64,000 nucleotides of DNA from Paenibacillus glycanilyticus NBRC 16618 (GCF_004000805.1 NZ_BILY01000034.1:1-64000), one strand, 5' to 3'. Counted from the stretch's first letter, positions 1-9,674 are shown. Notes: generated by a model not told the origin, from the sequence alone. A program made the numbers and translations.

Positions 1-140
1 CCATGAACGCCTAATGGATTGCAAGTACTTTTTTAAAGTTTTTTTGCTAAAACATGATTATTCTCTTTTACATCTCATATTTAAGCTGAAAATCCTTATT
101 AATCAACTGTTGTATACAATAGATTTTCTATCTAATAAAC

Positions 141-180
141 AAATAAAGATCTCGCCTGATTCCAAGGCAAGATCTTTATT
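141..180 (-). terminator. Terminator after HD-GYP gene
   Basis: Two 15-base arms (142-156 and 166-180) pair with one mismatch around a 9-base loop. On the minus strand the stem is followed by a T-rich stretch, directly after the HD-GYP stop codon. Positions 1-140 are AT-rich and show no gene on either strand. Confidence 0.75.
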
Positions 181-181
181 G

Positions 182-1255
182 TTAACCCATAACTTCTTTT
201 ATATGCAGATGTCTTTCGATTGTCAGGTTGATTATCGTACCGCCAACAGAGACCCATGGTCTTGTCGGATGCACGGAATCGCTAAACACAATCTCTCCAA
301 CGCGATCATCGCTAAGCTTCACGATATTGCCGTTATGGAATTGCGTTACCTTCTCTACGAATATCCTGACGTAAGAAGGCTCCAGCTTTCCGAAGGAATC
401 GCTCTGGATCTGTTCCAGAACGAAATACGGGGAAGCTGCCTTGCGGTAGAATCGATTTAAAGTCATCGCATGATAAATATCCGCAATGGCAACGATTTTG
501 GCGTACGGATGGATCTTGGACGAATCAATGGCAAGCGGATAGCCGCTACCGTCAATGCGCTCATGATGCTGTAGCGCGGCCAGCTTCACTCCCTCGTTTA
601 AAGAGGCAATGTTCTTGAGCAGCTGATACCCAAATACCGTGTGACGCTTCATCTCTTCGTTTTCTTCGGCCGTTAAGGCTGTCGGCTTGGCTAATATAGC
701 CGGGTCAATCTTAACGTTCCCGATATCGTGCAGCAGACCGGCGAGAGCGACCGGCATCCAATCCTTACGAGGCAGTCCGCACCATTGGGCAATACGATAG
801 GAGGTTAAGCTCACCAGTATGCTGTTGTGCAGCAAATAGTCACGCTCCGAAAAATGTCTCGGCATAAACGTAAGCACCTGGTAGCTGTCCTCATACTGCA
901 TCATCTTCTCCAACTGATTCCGGATATCCATTACCGGTATCGGCTGACCGGACCGGATCTCGTTGATAACCCGCTTCAGTACAACGATCATCTGGTCGTA
1001 TTCATCATGCAGCGGAGTAGCAGAGACAACAGGAGCTGCTGTCTGCGGCTCCTGCTTTGCGTTGTCCTGCGTTTTATCTGTCTGATTAGCCGGCTGTTCA
1101 ATCTGAACTTTGGGAACCAGAAAGGCCTGCATGATATCTAATTCTCTAGGTGTGACGATGCGCCCCTTCTGAAATAGCACTCCGCCAAGCGGGGTGAGGA
1201 CATCTTCGCTGATTTTGTCGCCTAACTTCACCTGTGATAAAGCCACTGTTGCCAC
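182..1255 (-). CDS. HD-GYP domain phosphodiesterase-like protein
   Basis: This 357-residue protein has an HD-GYP domain, a family that hydrolyses cyclic di-GMP. The metal-binding HD pair is at about residues 176-177 (LLHDIG), followed by the HH pair at 230-231 and an intact GYP at 238-240 within DGSGYP. The first ~125 residues have no recognised domain and include a Gln/Ala-rich linker near 52-80. There is no membrane segment, so it should be cytoplasmic. The start is GTG with a GGGAGGGG ribosome site upstream. It lies 43 bases after gyrA on the same strand and may be read through from it. The intact motifs favour an active enzyme, but the substrate is inferred from the family only. Confidence 0.9.
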   Translation of the reverse strand: MATVALSQVKLGDKISEDVLTPLGGVLFQKGRIVTPRELDIMQAFLVPKVQIEQPANQTDKTQDNAKQEPQTAAPVVSATPLHDEYDQMIVVLKRVINEIRSGQPIPVMDIRNQLEKMMQYEDSYQVLTFMPRHFSERDYLLHNSILVSLTSYRIAQWCGLPRKDWMPVALAGLLHDIGNVKIDPAILAKPTALTAEENEEMKRHTVFGYQLLKNIASLNEGVKLAALQHHERIDGSGYPLAIDSSKIHPYAKIVAIADIYHAMTLNRFYRKAASPYFVLEQIQSDSFGKLEPSYVRIFVEKVTQFHNGNIVKLSDDRVGEIVFSDSVHPTRPWVSVGGTIINLTIERHLHIKEVMG

Positions 1256-1298
1256 AACGGTCCCCTCCCGATGTATGCCAATCCTCTATTGTCTGTTT

Positions 1299-3806
1299 TT
1301 ACTCTTCTGCCGGCTCGGTGCCTGCATCCGGAGCTGTATTTTCGAATTCTTCGCCCTCTTCGAGCGATTCGTCAGCATCTTCGCTGCGCGCGACACGGGT
1401 TACGGTTGATACCGTATCATCCTCACGCGTATTGATCAGCTTCACGCCTTGCGTATTACGTCCCATCGTCGAGATACCTTCCATGCTCGTACGGATAAGC
1501 GTACCAAGAGCGGTCATAATCATCAGGTCCTCGTCATTCAGAACGACCTTCAGGCTGACAATCGGTCCATTCTTGTCCGTAACGTTAAGAGTCTTGATCC
1601 CTTTACCGCCACGGTTCTGGATCCGGTACTCGCTCATTGGCGTACGTTTGCCGTAGCCTTTGGCCGTTACAATAAGCACATCATTCTCCGGATTAACTAC
1701 ATCCATGTCAATGACGGTATCGTCATCATCCAGTTGAATGCCTTTTACGCCTGTGGCGGAACGTCCCATTGAACGAACATCCTGCTCGGAGAAGCGGATC
1801 GACATGCCTTGCGCTGTACCCATTACGATCTCCTGGTTGCCGTCTGTCAGCTTCACGCCAATCAATTCGTCATCCTCGCGGATCGAAATCGCAATCAGAC
1901 CAACCTTGCGGATATTCATATAATCGTCAAGAGGTGTCTTCTTAACAATACCTTGACGGGTAGCAAAGAACAGATAGCTGTCCGAATCGAAGCTTTCTAC
2001 CGGAATAACCGCATTGATCGTCTCGCCCTGTTCAATTTGGATCAGGTTGATGATCGGCGTTCCCCGGGCTGTCCGGCTGAGATCTGGAATCTCGTAAGCC
2101 TTCAGGCGGTATACCTTGCCTTTGTTCGTAAAGAACAGCAAGTAATGGTGCGTGTTGGATACGAACAAATGCTCGACGAAATCATGCTCTTTCGTATCCA
2201 TGCCAACGACGCCTTTGCCGCCCCGCTTCTGGCTGCGGTAAGTGGTTACCGGCAGACGCTTGATATAACCGGTATGCGTGATGGAGATGATAACATCCTC
2301 GCGAGGGATCAGGTCCTCGTCCAGAATTTCTTCATCGCTGACGGTAATTTCGGTACGGCGTTCGTCGCCGAAGCGCTCCTTGATCTCGTTAAGCTCTTCG
2401 CTGATGATGTTGAGCACAAGCTGCTCATCGGCCAAGATCGCCTTATACTCGGCAATCTTCTTCATCAGTTCCGCATACTCAGCTTCGATCTTGTCGCGTT
2501 CCAGACCGGTGAGCCTTTGGAGACGCATATCGAGAATCGCTTGCGCCTGCTCATAGCTAAGCGCAAAACGCTCGATCAAGCCTTCGCGGGCAATATCCGC
2601 CGTTTGCGAAGCACGGATCAAAGCGATAACTTCGTCCAAATGATCAAGAGCGATACGCAAGCCTTCGAGAATATGGGCTCTCGCTTCCGCTTTTTTCAGA
2701 TCGTATTCGGTACGACGGCGAATAACTTCGATCTGATGCTGCAAATAGTAATACAGCATTTCGCGAATATTCAGCGTCTTAGGTTCACCGTTAACTAGCG
2801 CGAGCATGTTAATACCGAAGTTGGATTGCATTTGCGTCTGCTTATACAGATTGTTCAGCACCACGCTTGGCGTTACATCGCGGCGAAGCTCAATAACGAC
2901 CCGCATTCCGTTACGGTCGGACTCATCGCGGAGGTCGGTAATTCCCTCTATTTTTTTCTCGCGGACGAGCTCTGCGATTTTTTCTACCAGTCGTGCTTTG
3001 TTAACCTGGTATGGCAGCTCGTAGACGATAATCCGGGCTTTGTTGCCGTTCTCTTCAATCGTCGCACGTGCTCGCATCGTTACCGTGCCGCGTCCCGTCA
3101 GATAAGCCTGACGGATGCCGCTAAGTCCCATAACGATACCCGCAGTAGGGAAATCGGGGCCTTTTACATAATCAATCAGCTCAACAGGCGTAATTTCCGG
3201 ATTACGGATCAGCGCCTGAATACCGTCAATAACCTCGGTCAGGTTATGCGGCGGAATATTCGTAGCCATACCTACCGCGATACCTGTAACCCCGTTTACG
3301 AGCAGGTTCGGGAAGCGCGATGGCAGAACGGCCGGCTCTTTCTCCTCGCCGTCATAGTTCGGAACGAAATCAACGGTCTCTTTATTTAAATCGCGGAGCA
3401 TCTCCATGGCGATTTTCGACAGACGCGCCTCGGTATACCGCATCGCCGCCGCCATATCTCCGTCAATCGAGCCGAAGTTGCCATGTCCGTCCACAAGCAT
3501 GTACCGCATGGAGAAATCCTGCGCCATCCGTACCATTGCTTCATAAACCGACGAATCGCCGTGCGGATGGTACTTACCGATTACTTCCCCTACGATCCTC
3601 GCAGACTTCTTATATGGCTTGTCCGAAGACATGCCCAGCTCCGACATTGCGTACAAAATACGACGATGCACCGGCTTAAGACCGTCCCTTACATCCGGCA
3701 ATGCGCGGCTTACGATAATACTCATCGCATAGTCCATGAATGAATCGCGCATTTCCGTACCAATGTCGCGGTCTTTAATTTGCGAATGCTGTTGTTCTTC
3801 CGCCAT
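1299..3806 (-). CDS. gyrA: DNA gyrase subunit A
   Basis: GyrA is the DNA-cutting and rejoining subunit of gyrase, which introduces negative supercoils together with GyrB. The 835-residue length is normal. The catalytic tyrosine is Y124 (in AMRYTE). The quinolone-resistance region reads HPHGDSSVYE with Ser85 and Glu89, the usual susceptible residues. The C-terminal wrapping domain carries a GyrA box (QKRGGKG) and ends in a long acidic tail rich in Glu. The ATG has GGGAGGT six bases upstream. Unusually it is not directly joined to gyrB: a gene on the opposite strand lies between them, so gyrA needs its own promoter. Confidence 0.98.
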   Translation of the reverse strand: MAEEQQHSQIKDRDIGTEMRDSFMDYAMSIIVSRALPDVRDGLKPVHRRILYAMSELGMSSDKPYKKSARIVGEVIGKYHPHGDSSVYEAMVRMAQDFSMRYMLVDGHGNFGSIDGDMAAAMRYTEARLSKIAMEMLRDLNKETVDFVPNYDGEEKEPAVLPSRFPNLLVNGVTGIAVGMATNIPPHNLTEVIDGIQALIRNPEITPVELIDYVKGPDFPTAGIVMGLSGIRQAYLTGRGTVTMRARATIEENGNKARIIVYELPYQVNKARLVEKIAELVREKKIEGITDLRDESDRNGMRVVIELRRDVTPSVVLNNLYKQTQMQSNFGINMLALVNGEPKTLNIREMLYYYLQHQIEVIRRRTEYDLKKAEARAHILEGLRIALDHLDEVIALIRASQTADIAREGLIERFALSYEQAQAILDMRLQRLTGLERDKIEAEYAELMKKIAEYKAILADEQLVLNIISEELNEIKERFGDERRTEITVSDEEILDEDLIPREDVIISITHTGYIKRLPVTTYRSQKRGGKGVVGMDTKEHDFVEHLFVSNTHHYLLFFTNKGKVYRLKAYEIPDLSRTARGTPIINLIQIEQGETINAVIPVESFDSDSYLFFATRQGIVKKTPLDDYMNIRKVGLIAISIREDDELIGVKLTDGNQEIVMGTAQGMSIRFSEQDVRSMGRSATGVKGIQLDDDDTVIDMDVVNPENDVLIVTAKGYGKRTPMSEYRIQNRGGKGIKTLNVTDKNGPIVSLKVVLNDEDLMIMTALGTLIRTSMEGISTMGRNTQGVKLINTREDDTVSTVTRVARSEDADESLEEGEEFENTAPDAGTEPAEE

Positions 3807-3858
3807 GTTTTACCTCCCTGACGTCATCAATCTGCAAACCTTGTCAAACATGATAACC

Positions 3859-3864
3859 ATTATA
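3859..3864 (-). promoter_or_regulatory. Likely -10 element of gyrA promoter
   Basis: Read on the minus strand this is a perfect TATAAT, about 53 bases before the gyrA start codon. No good -35 stands at 16-18 bases, so only the -10 is claimed. A gyrA promoter is expected here because the upstream gene points the other way. The remainder of 3865-4100 shows no convincing gene. Confidence 0.5.
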
Positions 3865-4100
3865 TTACTTTCACAAAAAAGGCACGGCTAAACGCCCTGC
3901 ATCCGTTTCATCTATGAAACCGGCAAATTGCCTAAAAAATAATGAAAAATAGGCAAATAACTCGTATCTTTTCGTGCCCGATCCGCCATAAAATAAACAG
4001 ACCCAAATTACATTATACCACTCATTCCAAAGTCTGTCTTCTGCTTGATACGCAATCTTCATCGCTTAATACCTGTTCCCAAGGGAAAGGAGCAACAAAA

Positions 4101-4862
4101 TTGTCTATTCAATTGGTATACAGCAAATGGGAGAAAACCAACGTACTTCTACACTCGCCAGCTCTCCGTGAATATATACCTCTAACAAAGCTTTTCAACA
4201 AGGAAAACCTGCAGTTGATGCTTGACGAATACGGGATGGTCTACGTCAAACCCGTAAACGGCACCTTTGGCAAAGGCGTTATGCGCGTAGAACAGCTCAA
4301 GCCGGCTGCCAAAGGCTATAAGTATCAACTGAACACCTCAATCCGGACCTTTCCTACCCTCGAACTGCTGCACCAGAGCCTCGTGAAAAAAATTAAAAGC
4401 AGGCGCTATCTGGTTCAACGAGGCATCCATCTGCTCCGCCATAATAAACGGCGCTTCGATATTAGGGTAATGGTGCAGCGCAATGAAAACAACCACTGGG
4501 AGGCTACCGGCATTATCGGACGCCTTGCCCATCCCGGGAAAGTGGTTACCAATTACCACAACGGCGGCACTCCGATGTCCTTCGAACGCTTGATGTCTAA
4601 CCATCAATCCCCGACCCAGAAGATGATATACGCGATGCGCCTCAAGCAAATCAGCCTGGATATCGCAAAAGAGCTGGAGAAGCATTATCCGGGCATCAAG
4701 GAGCTTGGGATCGACATCGCTATTGACCAACAGCAGAGACCTTGGATTCTTGAGGTAAACACGAAGCCTGATGCCTTTATCTTCCGGAAGCTCGAAGATA
4801 AAACGATATTCCGCAAAATCTATAAGTACGCCGTTTCTTACGGTCGCTACAAAAAGAAATAG
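4101..4862 (+). CDS. YheC/YheD-type ATP-grasp protein between gyrA and gyrB
   Basis: This 253-residue protein resembles the YheC/YheD ATP-grasp family, which in Bacillus is linked to spore coats but has no established reaction. Visible ATP-grasp features are a lysine/glycine segment (VKPVNGTFGKGVMRVE), a central RFDIRVMVQ strand, and a late metal-binding segment (ILEVNTKPD). The start is TTG at 4101, with AAAGGAG eight bases upstream; the frame stays open a further 53 codons upstream without a better site. Compared with typical YheC (350-450 residues) the N-terminal region is missing, leaving essentially the ATP-grasp core. It runs against replication, lies between two leftward gyrase genes, and shares a terminator with gyrB. 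Confidence 0.8.
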   Translation: MSIQLVYSKWEKTNVLLHSPALREYIPLTKLFNKENLQLMLDEYGMVYVKPVNGTFGKGVMRVEQLKPAAKGYKYQLNTSIRTFPTLELLHQSLVKKIKSRRYLVQRGIHLLRHNKRRFDIRVMVQRNENNHWEATGIIGRLAHPGKVVTNYHNGGTPMSFERLMSNHQSPTQKMIYAMRLKQISLDIAKELEKHYPGIKELGIDIAIDQQQRPWILEVNTKPDAFIFRKLEDKTIFRKIYKYAVSYGRYKKK

Positions 4863-4888
4863 CCGTCCGAAAGGACGGCTATTTTTTT
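4861..4888. terminator. Bidirectional terminator, ATP-grasp gene and gyrB
   Basis: An 8-base perfect stem (AGCCGTCC/GGACGGCT) with a GAAA loop overlaps the stop codon of the rightward gene and is followed by seven Ts. Read leftward it is followed by a T-rich run just after the gyrB stop, so it can serve both converging genes. Confidence 0.9.
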
Positions 4889-4889
4889 G

Positions 4890-6797
4890 TTAAATATCCA
4901 AGTTCTTAACGTCTTTCGCAAACTGTTGAATGAAATCGCGACGCGGTTCAACGTTATCGCCCATAAGCGTGTCGAATATAACGTCTGCTTCAATCGCATC
5001 TTCGATCGATACCTGAAGCATGGTCCGGCTCTCCGGATCCATCGTTGTTTCCCACAGCTGCGTGGCGTTCATCTCGCCGAGACCTTTATAACGCTGTACG
5101 TTTACTTTGGCGCCTTCACCGAATTCCGCGATAATCTCATCGCGTTCCTTCTCGGACTGCGCATAACGGATAACCTTGTTACGCTCGATCTTGAACAGCG
5201 GCGGCTGTGCGATATAAATATAGCCTGCTTCGATAATCTTCCGCATGTAACGGAAGAAGAAGGTCAGCATCAAAGTCCGGATATGCGCGCCGTCGACGTC
5301 GGCATCGGTCATAATGATGACCTTATGGTAACGTGCTTTCGCCAGATCGAAATCATCGCCAATGCCCGTTCCAAGCGCCGTGATAATCGCGCGGATCTCG
5401 GCATTTCCGAGAATGCGGTCCAGTCTGGCACGCTCAACGTTCAGGATTTTACCGCGCAGCGGCAAAATCGCCTGGAAATGACGGTCGCGGCCTTGCTTCG
5501 CCGAACCACCGGCGGAGTCGCCTTCGACGATATACAGCTCGCTGATCGAGGCGTCCTTGGAGGAGCAGTCAGCCAGTTTACCTGGCAGGGAGCTCACTTC
5601 AAGCGCGCTCTTGCGGCGTGTTAACTCGCGTGCCTTGCGTGCCGCTTCGCGGGCTCTTGCCGCTTGCAGGCCTTTTTCAACGATTTTGCGGGAAACCGAA
5701 GGATTCTCATCCAGGAACTCCTGCAGCTTCTCGGCAAAGAACGATTCGACAATACCGCGCACTTCGCTGTTGCCAAGCTTCGTCTTTGTTTGTCCTTCGA
5801 ACTGCGGCTCGGGAATTTTCACCGAAATAATCGCCGTCAAGCCCTCGCGGACGTCATCGCCGGAGAAGTTGGAATCATTGTCTTTGATTAATCCCGTCTT
5901 ACGGGCATAGTCGTTAATAATACGCGTTAACGCGCTCTTGAAGCCGGATTCGTGCGTACCGCCCTCATGCGTATTGATGTTATTGGCGAACGAATGGATA
6001 TTCTCGCTGTAACCGTCATTGTACTGCAGCGATACCTCAACTTGGATATGGTCCTTCGAGCCCTCTACATAGATTGGCTCATCGTGCATAACTTCCTTGT
6101 TGCGGTTCAAATGTTTGACGAACTCGATAATGCCGCCTTCATACTTGAACGAATTCGATGTGCCCGTACGCTCATCAACCAGTTCAATCTCGAGGCCTTT
6201 ATTGAGGAACGCCAGCTCGCGAATCCGCGATTGGAGCGTCTCATATTCGTAAACGGTGGTGTCGGTAAAAATCTCCGGATCCGGCTTGAACTTAACCGTC
6301 GTACCGGTTTCATTGGACTCCCCGACAATCTTGACGTCATATTGCGGCACGCCGCGGCGGTATTCTTGTTGATAGATATGTCCGTGAAGCTTAACCGTAA
6401 CCGTTACATGTTCCGACAACGCATTAACGACGGATACACCAACACCGTGCAACCCGCCCGATACTTTATAGCCTTCGCCGCCAAACTTGCCGCCTGCGTG
6501 AAGAACAGTCATTACGACTTCGAGAGTCGACTTCTTCAGCTTTGCGTTCTCACCTACCGGAATACCGCGGCCATTATCGATAACCGTAATACTGTTGTCC
6601 TCGTGGACGCGAACCTGGATCTTCGTACAATACCCGGCCAGCGCTTCGTCGATACTGTTATCGACAACCTCCCATACGAGATGGTGGAGGCCCTTGCCGC
6701 TGGTAGAGCCGATGTACATCCCCGGACGCTTCCGTACCGCTTCTAAGCCTTCGAGGACCTGTATCTGACTTTCATCATACGTATTCTGCTGACTCAA
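4890..6797 (-). CDS. gyrB: DNA gyrase subunit B
   Basis: GyrB is the ATPase subunit of gyrase. The 635-residue length is typical. The N-terminal GHKL ATPase domain shows EVVDNSIDEA and the DNGRGIP motif. The TOPRIM domain shows EGDSAGGSA and DADVDGAHI, whose acidic residues bind magnesium. The C-terminal GyrA-binding segment ends in RRDFIQ. The start is TTG with a GAGGAG site ten bases upstream. It is the last gene of the dnaA-dnaN-yaaA-recF-remB-gyrB run, with 41 bases to remB. It ends at a bidirectional terminator instead of continuing into gyrA. Confidence 0.98.
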   Translation of the reverse strand: MSQQNTYDESQIQVLEGLEAVRKRPGMYIGSTSGKGLHHLVWEVVDNSIDEALAGYCTKIQVRVHEDNSITVIDNGRGIPVGENAKLKKSTLEVVMTVLHAGGKFGGEGYKVSGGLHGVGVSVVNALSEHVTVTVKLHGHIYQQEYRRGVPQYDVKIVGESNETGTTVKFKPDPEIFTDTTVYEYETLQSRIRELAFLNKGLEIELVDERTGTSNSFKYEGGIIEFVKHLNRNKEVMHDEPIYVEGSKDHIQVEVSLQYNDGYSENIHSFANNINTHEGGTHESGFKSALTRIINDYARKTGLIKDNDSNFSGDDVREGLTAIISVKIPEPQFEGQTKTKLGNSEVRGIVESFFAEKLQEFLDENPSVSRKIVEKGLQAARAREAARKARELTRRKSALEVSSLPGKLADCSSKDASISELYIVEGDSAGGSAKQGRDRHFQAILPLRGKILNVERARLDRILGNAEIRAIITALGTGIGDDFDLAKARYHKVIIMTDADVDGAHIRTLMLTFFFRYMRKIIEAGYIYIAQPPLFKIERNKVIRYAQSEKERDEIIAEFGEGAKVNVQRYKGLGEMNATQLWETTMDPESRTMLQVSIEDAIEADVIFDTLMGDNVEPRRDFIQQFAKDVKNLDI

Positions 6798-6838
6798 CTG
6801 CTCACTACTCCTCTCATACCTGTTCGCCTAGGCTGCTT

Positions 6839-7090
6839 CTAGCCATTCGCCGCAAAATGATGGGCCCGTTTCTTCAAAGTAGAGGATGAAATCGGCGAAT
6901 AATAGATTTTCTGCTTCGTCACGACAATGGATTTGGGCTCTTCCTCACCAATGGTCTCGACATCTTTGCGTTTACGGGCTCCTGCTACAAATTGCTTGGA
7001 AAGCTTGGAGGATTGCTCTATCGATATATCAAAAATGGCTACCAGCTCGGCAGCCCGGATAATTTTCTCGCCGCCCAAATGGATATACAT
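6839..7090 (-). CDS. remB: Extracellular matrix regulator RemB (DUF370)
   Basis: This 83-residue DUF370 protein matches RemB (YaaB) by sequence and by its fixed place between recF and gyrB. In Bacillus subtilis the related RemA is a DNA-binding activator of biofilm-matrix genes; RemB acts in the same process but is less understood. The N terminus (MYIHLGGEKIIRAAELVAIFD) is characteristic. It lies between recF (30 bases) and gyrB (41 bases) on the same strand and should be co-transcribed with them. Confidence 0.9.
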   Translation of the reverse strand: MYIHLGGEKIIRAAELVAIFDISIEQSSKLSKQFVAGARKRKDVETIGEEEPKSIVVTKQKIYYSPISSSTLKKRAHHFAANG

Positions 7091-7120
7091 GTCCTCCGCC
7101 TCCCGTGTAAATGTCCGTTA

Positions 7121-8230
7121 TCAGCGCGTCACTCGGCCTTCCCGCACATCGTAGATCCCGGCATCGCGGAGCTTGCTCACATTTACGCTCTCGAGTCCGG
7201 TCGTTGTAATAAACGTCTGAACCTTGCTCTGAAACGTCTCGATGAGCTGCGTCTGCCGGTTCTGATCCAGCTCAGACAAGACATCATCAAGCAATAGCAG
7301 CGGGTATTCCCCAATTTCCTCGCAGATCAGCTCTATTTCGGCGAGCTTGAGAGACAGGGCAGTCGTACGCTGCTGTCCCTGCGACCCGTATACAGCCGCT
7401 TCCTTGCCGTTGATAAAGAAAGCCATGTCGTCGCGATGAGGCCCTACGAGCGACATTCCTCTGCGAATCTCCTGATCTTTCACCTGTGATAACTTTAACA
7501 TAAATTGCTCAAATAAAACAGTTTCATCTTCGGAGGCGCCGCCGTCAAAGGACGGGCGGTACTCAATGGTGAGGCGCTCGCCGCCCGCCGTGATGCCGGA
7601 GTGAATGTGCTCCGCCCACCGTTGTAATTTATGAATAAAGTGTTTCCTTTTTTTCATGATTTTAACACCGTGCTCGGCAAGCTGCATATTCCAGATGTCC
7701 AGCATGGCGAGCTGGGAGCTCCCCGGAGATGCCGTTTTCAGAAAATTGTTCCGCTGTGCAAGCACCTTGGTGTACTGCGTCAGCGTATGCAAATAACCGG
7801 GCTGTACTTGGCCGATTTCCATATCGAGAAACCGTCTTCGTATGCCCGGCGTTCCTTTTACAATCTCCAGATCTTCAGGAGCAAACATGACGACGTTCAG
7901 CGATCCGATGAAATCGCTGAGCTTCCGCTGCTCAAGTCCGTTGATCTTCGCTTTCTTGCCCTGCGTCGAATACATCAAATCTAGCTTTAACGTGCCGTAG
8001 CGCTTCTCCACCTCGCCGTGGATCCGGGCTGTATCGGCTTCCCAGCCGATCAGCTCCTTATCCTTCGACGTGCGGTGCGATTTAGTGAGGGCGAGCGCAA
8101 AGATCGCCTCAAGCAAGTTCGTTTTCCCCTGCGCATTGGGCCCGACAAACAAATTGACCTTATTATCCGTCACGAGCTCAAGCTCTTTGTAGTTCCGATA
8201 GTTTTGCAATTGAATGCTTTTTAAAAACAC
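7121..8230 (-). CDS. recF: DNA replication and repair protein RecF
   Basis: RecF is an SMC-like ATPase that helps load RecA at single-strand gaps, with RecO and RecR. In 369 residues it shows a Walker A motif at about 30-37 (GPNAQGKT), the ABC-type signature region (GSQGQQRTTALSLKLAEIEL) and a Walker B (LLLLDDVLSELD). The GTG start has GGGAGGA about ten bases upstream. It follows yaaA by 38 bases in the standard origin-linked operon. Confidence 0.97.
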   Translation of the reverse strand: MFLKSIQLQNYRNYKELELVTDNKVNLFVGPNAQGKTNLLEAIFALALTKSHRTSKDKELIGWEADTARIHGEVEKRYGTLKLDLMYSTQGKKAKINGLEQRKLSDFIGSLNVVMFAPEDLEIVKGTPGIRRRFLDMEIGQVQPGYLHTLTQYTKVLAQRNNFLKTASPGSSQLAMLDIWNMQLAEHGVKIMKKRKHFIHKLQRWAEHIHSGITAGGERLTIEYRPSFDGGASEDETVLFEQFMLKLSQVKDQEIRRGMSLVGPHRDDMAFFINGKEAAVYGSQGQQRTTALSLKLAEIELICEEIGEYPLLLLDDVLSELDQNRQTQLIETFQSKVQTFITTTGLESVNVSKLRDAGIYDVREGRVTR

Positions 8231-8268
8231 GTTCGTTTGTCCTCCCGGCCTGGCTGCTTCTTAAGCAC

Positions 8269-8484
8269 TTATGCCCCGGTCACCGTAAAGACGCCGCAGC
8301 CTTCCACTTCAACGCGGTCACCGACGTACAGCTTTCTGCCGCGACGGTTATCCACAACCCCGTTTATGTGAACTTCGTTTTCCTGCAAGAAAAATTTCGC
8401 GTGTCCACCTGTGGATATACAATCAGCCAGTTTTAAAAACTGTCCAAGCGTAATGTATTCGTCGCGAATCGAGATCTCTTTCAT
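8269..8484 (-). CDS. yaaA: S4-domain RNA-binding protein YaaA
   Basis: A 71-residue protein made almost entirely of an S4 RNA-binding fold (TLGQFLKLADC, FFLQENEVHINGVVDNRRGRK). It is the YaaA/RlbA family, found between dnaN and recF in most Firmicutes and suggested to act in ribosome assembly. The ATG start follows an AGGTGA site. It is 47 bases from dnaN and 38 from recF on the same strand. Confidence 0.93.
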   Translation of the reverse strand: MKEISIRDEYITLGQFLKLADCISTGGHAKFFLQENEVHINGVVDNRRGRKLYVGDRVEVEGCGVFTVTGA

Positions 8485-8531
8485 CCCTTGCTCACCTGCC
8501 TTTCACCGTTATTGCCCAAGCTTGCATAACC

Positions 8532-9674
8532 CTAGTTTGTCGTCCGATAAGGCAAGATAACATACGTGTTGTAGGAATGATCGGTTGGGCGAATAACGAT
8601 TGGACTCATTGCTCCCGTAAAACCGATAAAGATCTGCTCGCTGTCGATGACTTTAAGCACGTCCAGCATATATTTGGAGTTGAACGCAATCTTAAGCGGC
8701 TCGCCGTCGAACTGCTTCGGTTCCAGCTGCTCGGTAACGCGGCCAAGCTCTGTCGAGCTCGAGGAAATTTCGATCGAACCGTCATCCATCGTTGTCAGGC
8801 GAACGATGTTGGTCTTCTCTTCTCTCGACATCAGATACGCGCGGTCGATGGCATCCGTCAATTTTTTTGTATCAAGAACGAGTTCTGTTTTGAACGCGCT
8901 CGGAATAATTTTAGAAGTATCCGGGTAAGTTCCGTCCAGCACGCGGGTGTAGAACAATACGTTGCCGATTTTGAACAGCACCTGGTTATCGGCTACGACA
9001 ATATCAACGAGACCGTGTTGATCCGGAACCAGCTTAGACAGCTCGACCAACGTTTTTGCCGCGATTACGACATTGTTAAACCGGTAGTCGGCAGCGGTCT
9101 CCGCTTGCGCGATACGGCTGGCCAGACGGTGGCGGTCAGTCGCCACGAATTTCAGCTGCTTATCCTGCAGGCTCCAGAGCACGCCGGTCAGAATAGGCGT
9201 CTGCTCATTAACGGAGGCGGCCAGAACAGTCTGGCGAATCATCGCCTTCAGAAGATCGCCGGGCATTTGGAACAGCTCGTTTTGCTCGATGGAAGGAAGT
9301 ACGGGGAACTCCTCCGGATCCAGGCCAACCATCTGAATATCCGTCGAACCGGAACGAATCAGGGTTTGGAAATGGGCGCCTACTTCAATTTCAACATTGT
9401 CAGACGGAAGCTTCTTAACGATTTCGACAAAAAATTTAGCGGGCAGCACCACATTGCCCGGTTTATCCACATTCGCAATAACGAGATCATCCCGTTCTAC
9501 AGGAATAAAGCTTTGAATAGATATATCGGTATCACTTGCCGTTAAGGTAACCCCTTGGTGGGTAACTTCAATCTTGATGCCGCCGAGAATAGGAATTGTC
9601 GGACGGGAAGAAGCCGCTTTTGCAACCTGTTGGATGGCTTCGTTCAGTTCATGTTTGGAAATTGAAAGTTTCAT
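8532..9674 (-). CDS. dnaN: DNA polymerase III sliding clamp (beta subunit)
   Basis: DnaN forms the ring-shaped clamp that tethers the replicative polymerase to DNA. The 380-residue length and three-domain layout are normal: the start MKLSISKHELNEAIQ, the middle GVLWSLQDKQLKFVATDRHRLA and the C-terminal PIVIRPTDHSYNTYVILPYR are typical clamp sequences. The ATG has TAGGAGTG just upstream. It sits 239 bases after dnaA; that gap holds the origin-unwinding module. Confidence 0.98.
   Translation of the reverse strand: MKLSISKHELNEAIQQVAKAASSRPTIPILGGIKIEVTHQGVTLTASDTDISIQSFIPVERDDLVIANVDKPGNVVLPAKFFVEIVKKLPSDNVEIEVGAHFQTLIRSGSTDIQMVGLDPEEFPVLPSIEQNELFQMPGDLLKAMIRQTVLAASVNEQTPILTGVLWSLQDKQLKFVATDRHRLASRIAQAETAADYRFNNVVIAAKTLVELSKLVPDQHGLVDIVVADNQVLFKIGNVLFYTRVLDGTYPDTSKIIPSAFKTELVLDTKKLTDAIDRAYLMSREEKTNIVRLTTMDDGSIEISSSSTELGRVTEQLEPKQFDGEPLKIAFNSKYMLDVLKVIDSEQIFIGFTGAMSPIVIRPTDHSYNTYVILPYRTTN

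Noticed and set aside
1809..2798. 329-codon rightward open frame across gyrA
   Set aside because: Shadow of gyrA; no family resemblance.
3871..4062. 63-codon minus-strand frame between the ATP-grasp gene and gyrA
   Set aside because: No ribosome site or family resemblance; it overlaps the region where the gyrA promoter is expected.
5952..6746. 264-codon rightward open frame across gyrB
   Set aside because: Shadow of gyrB.
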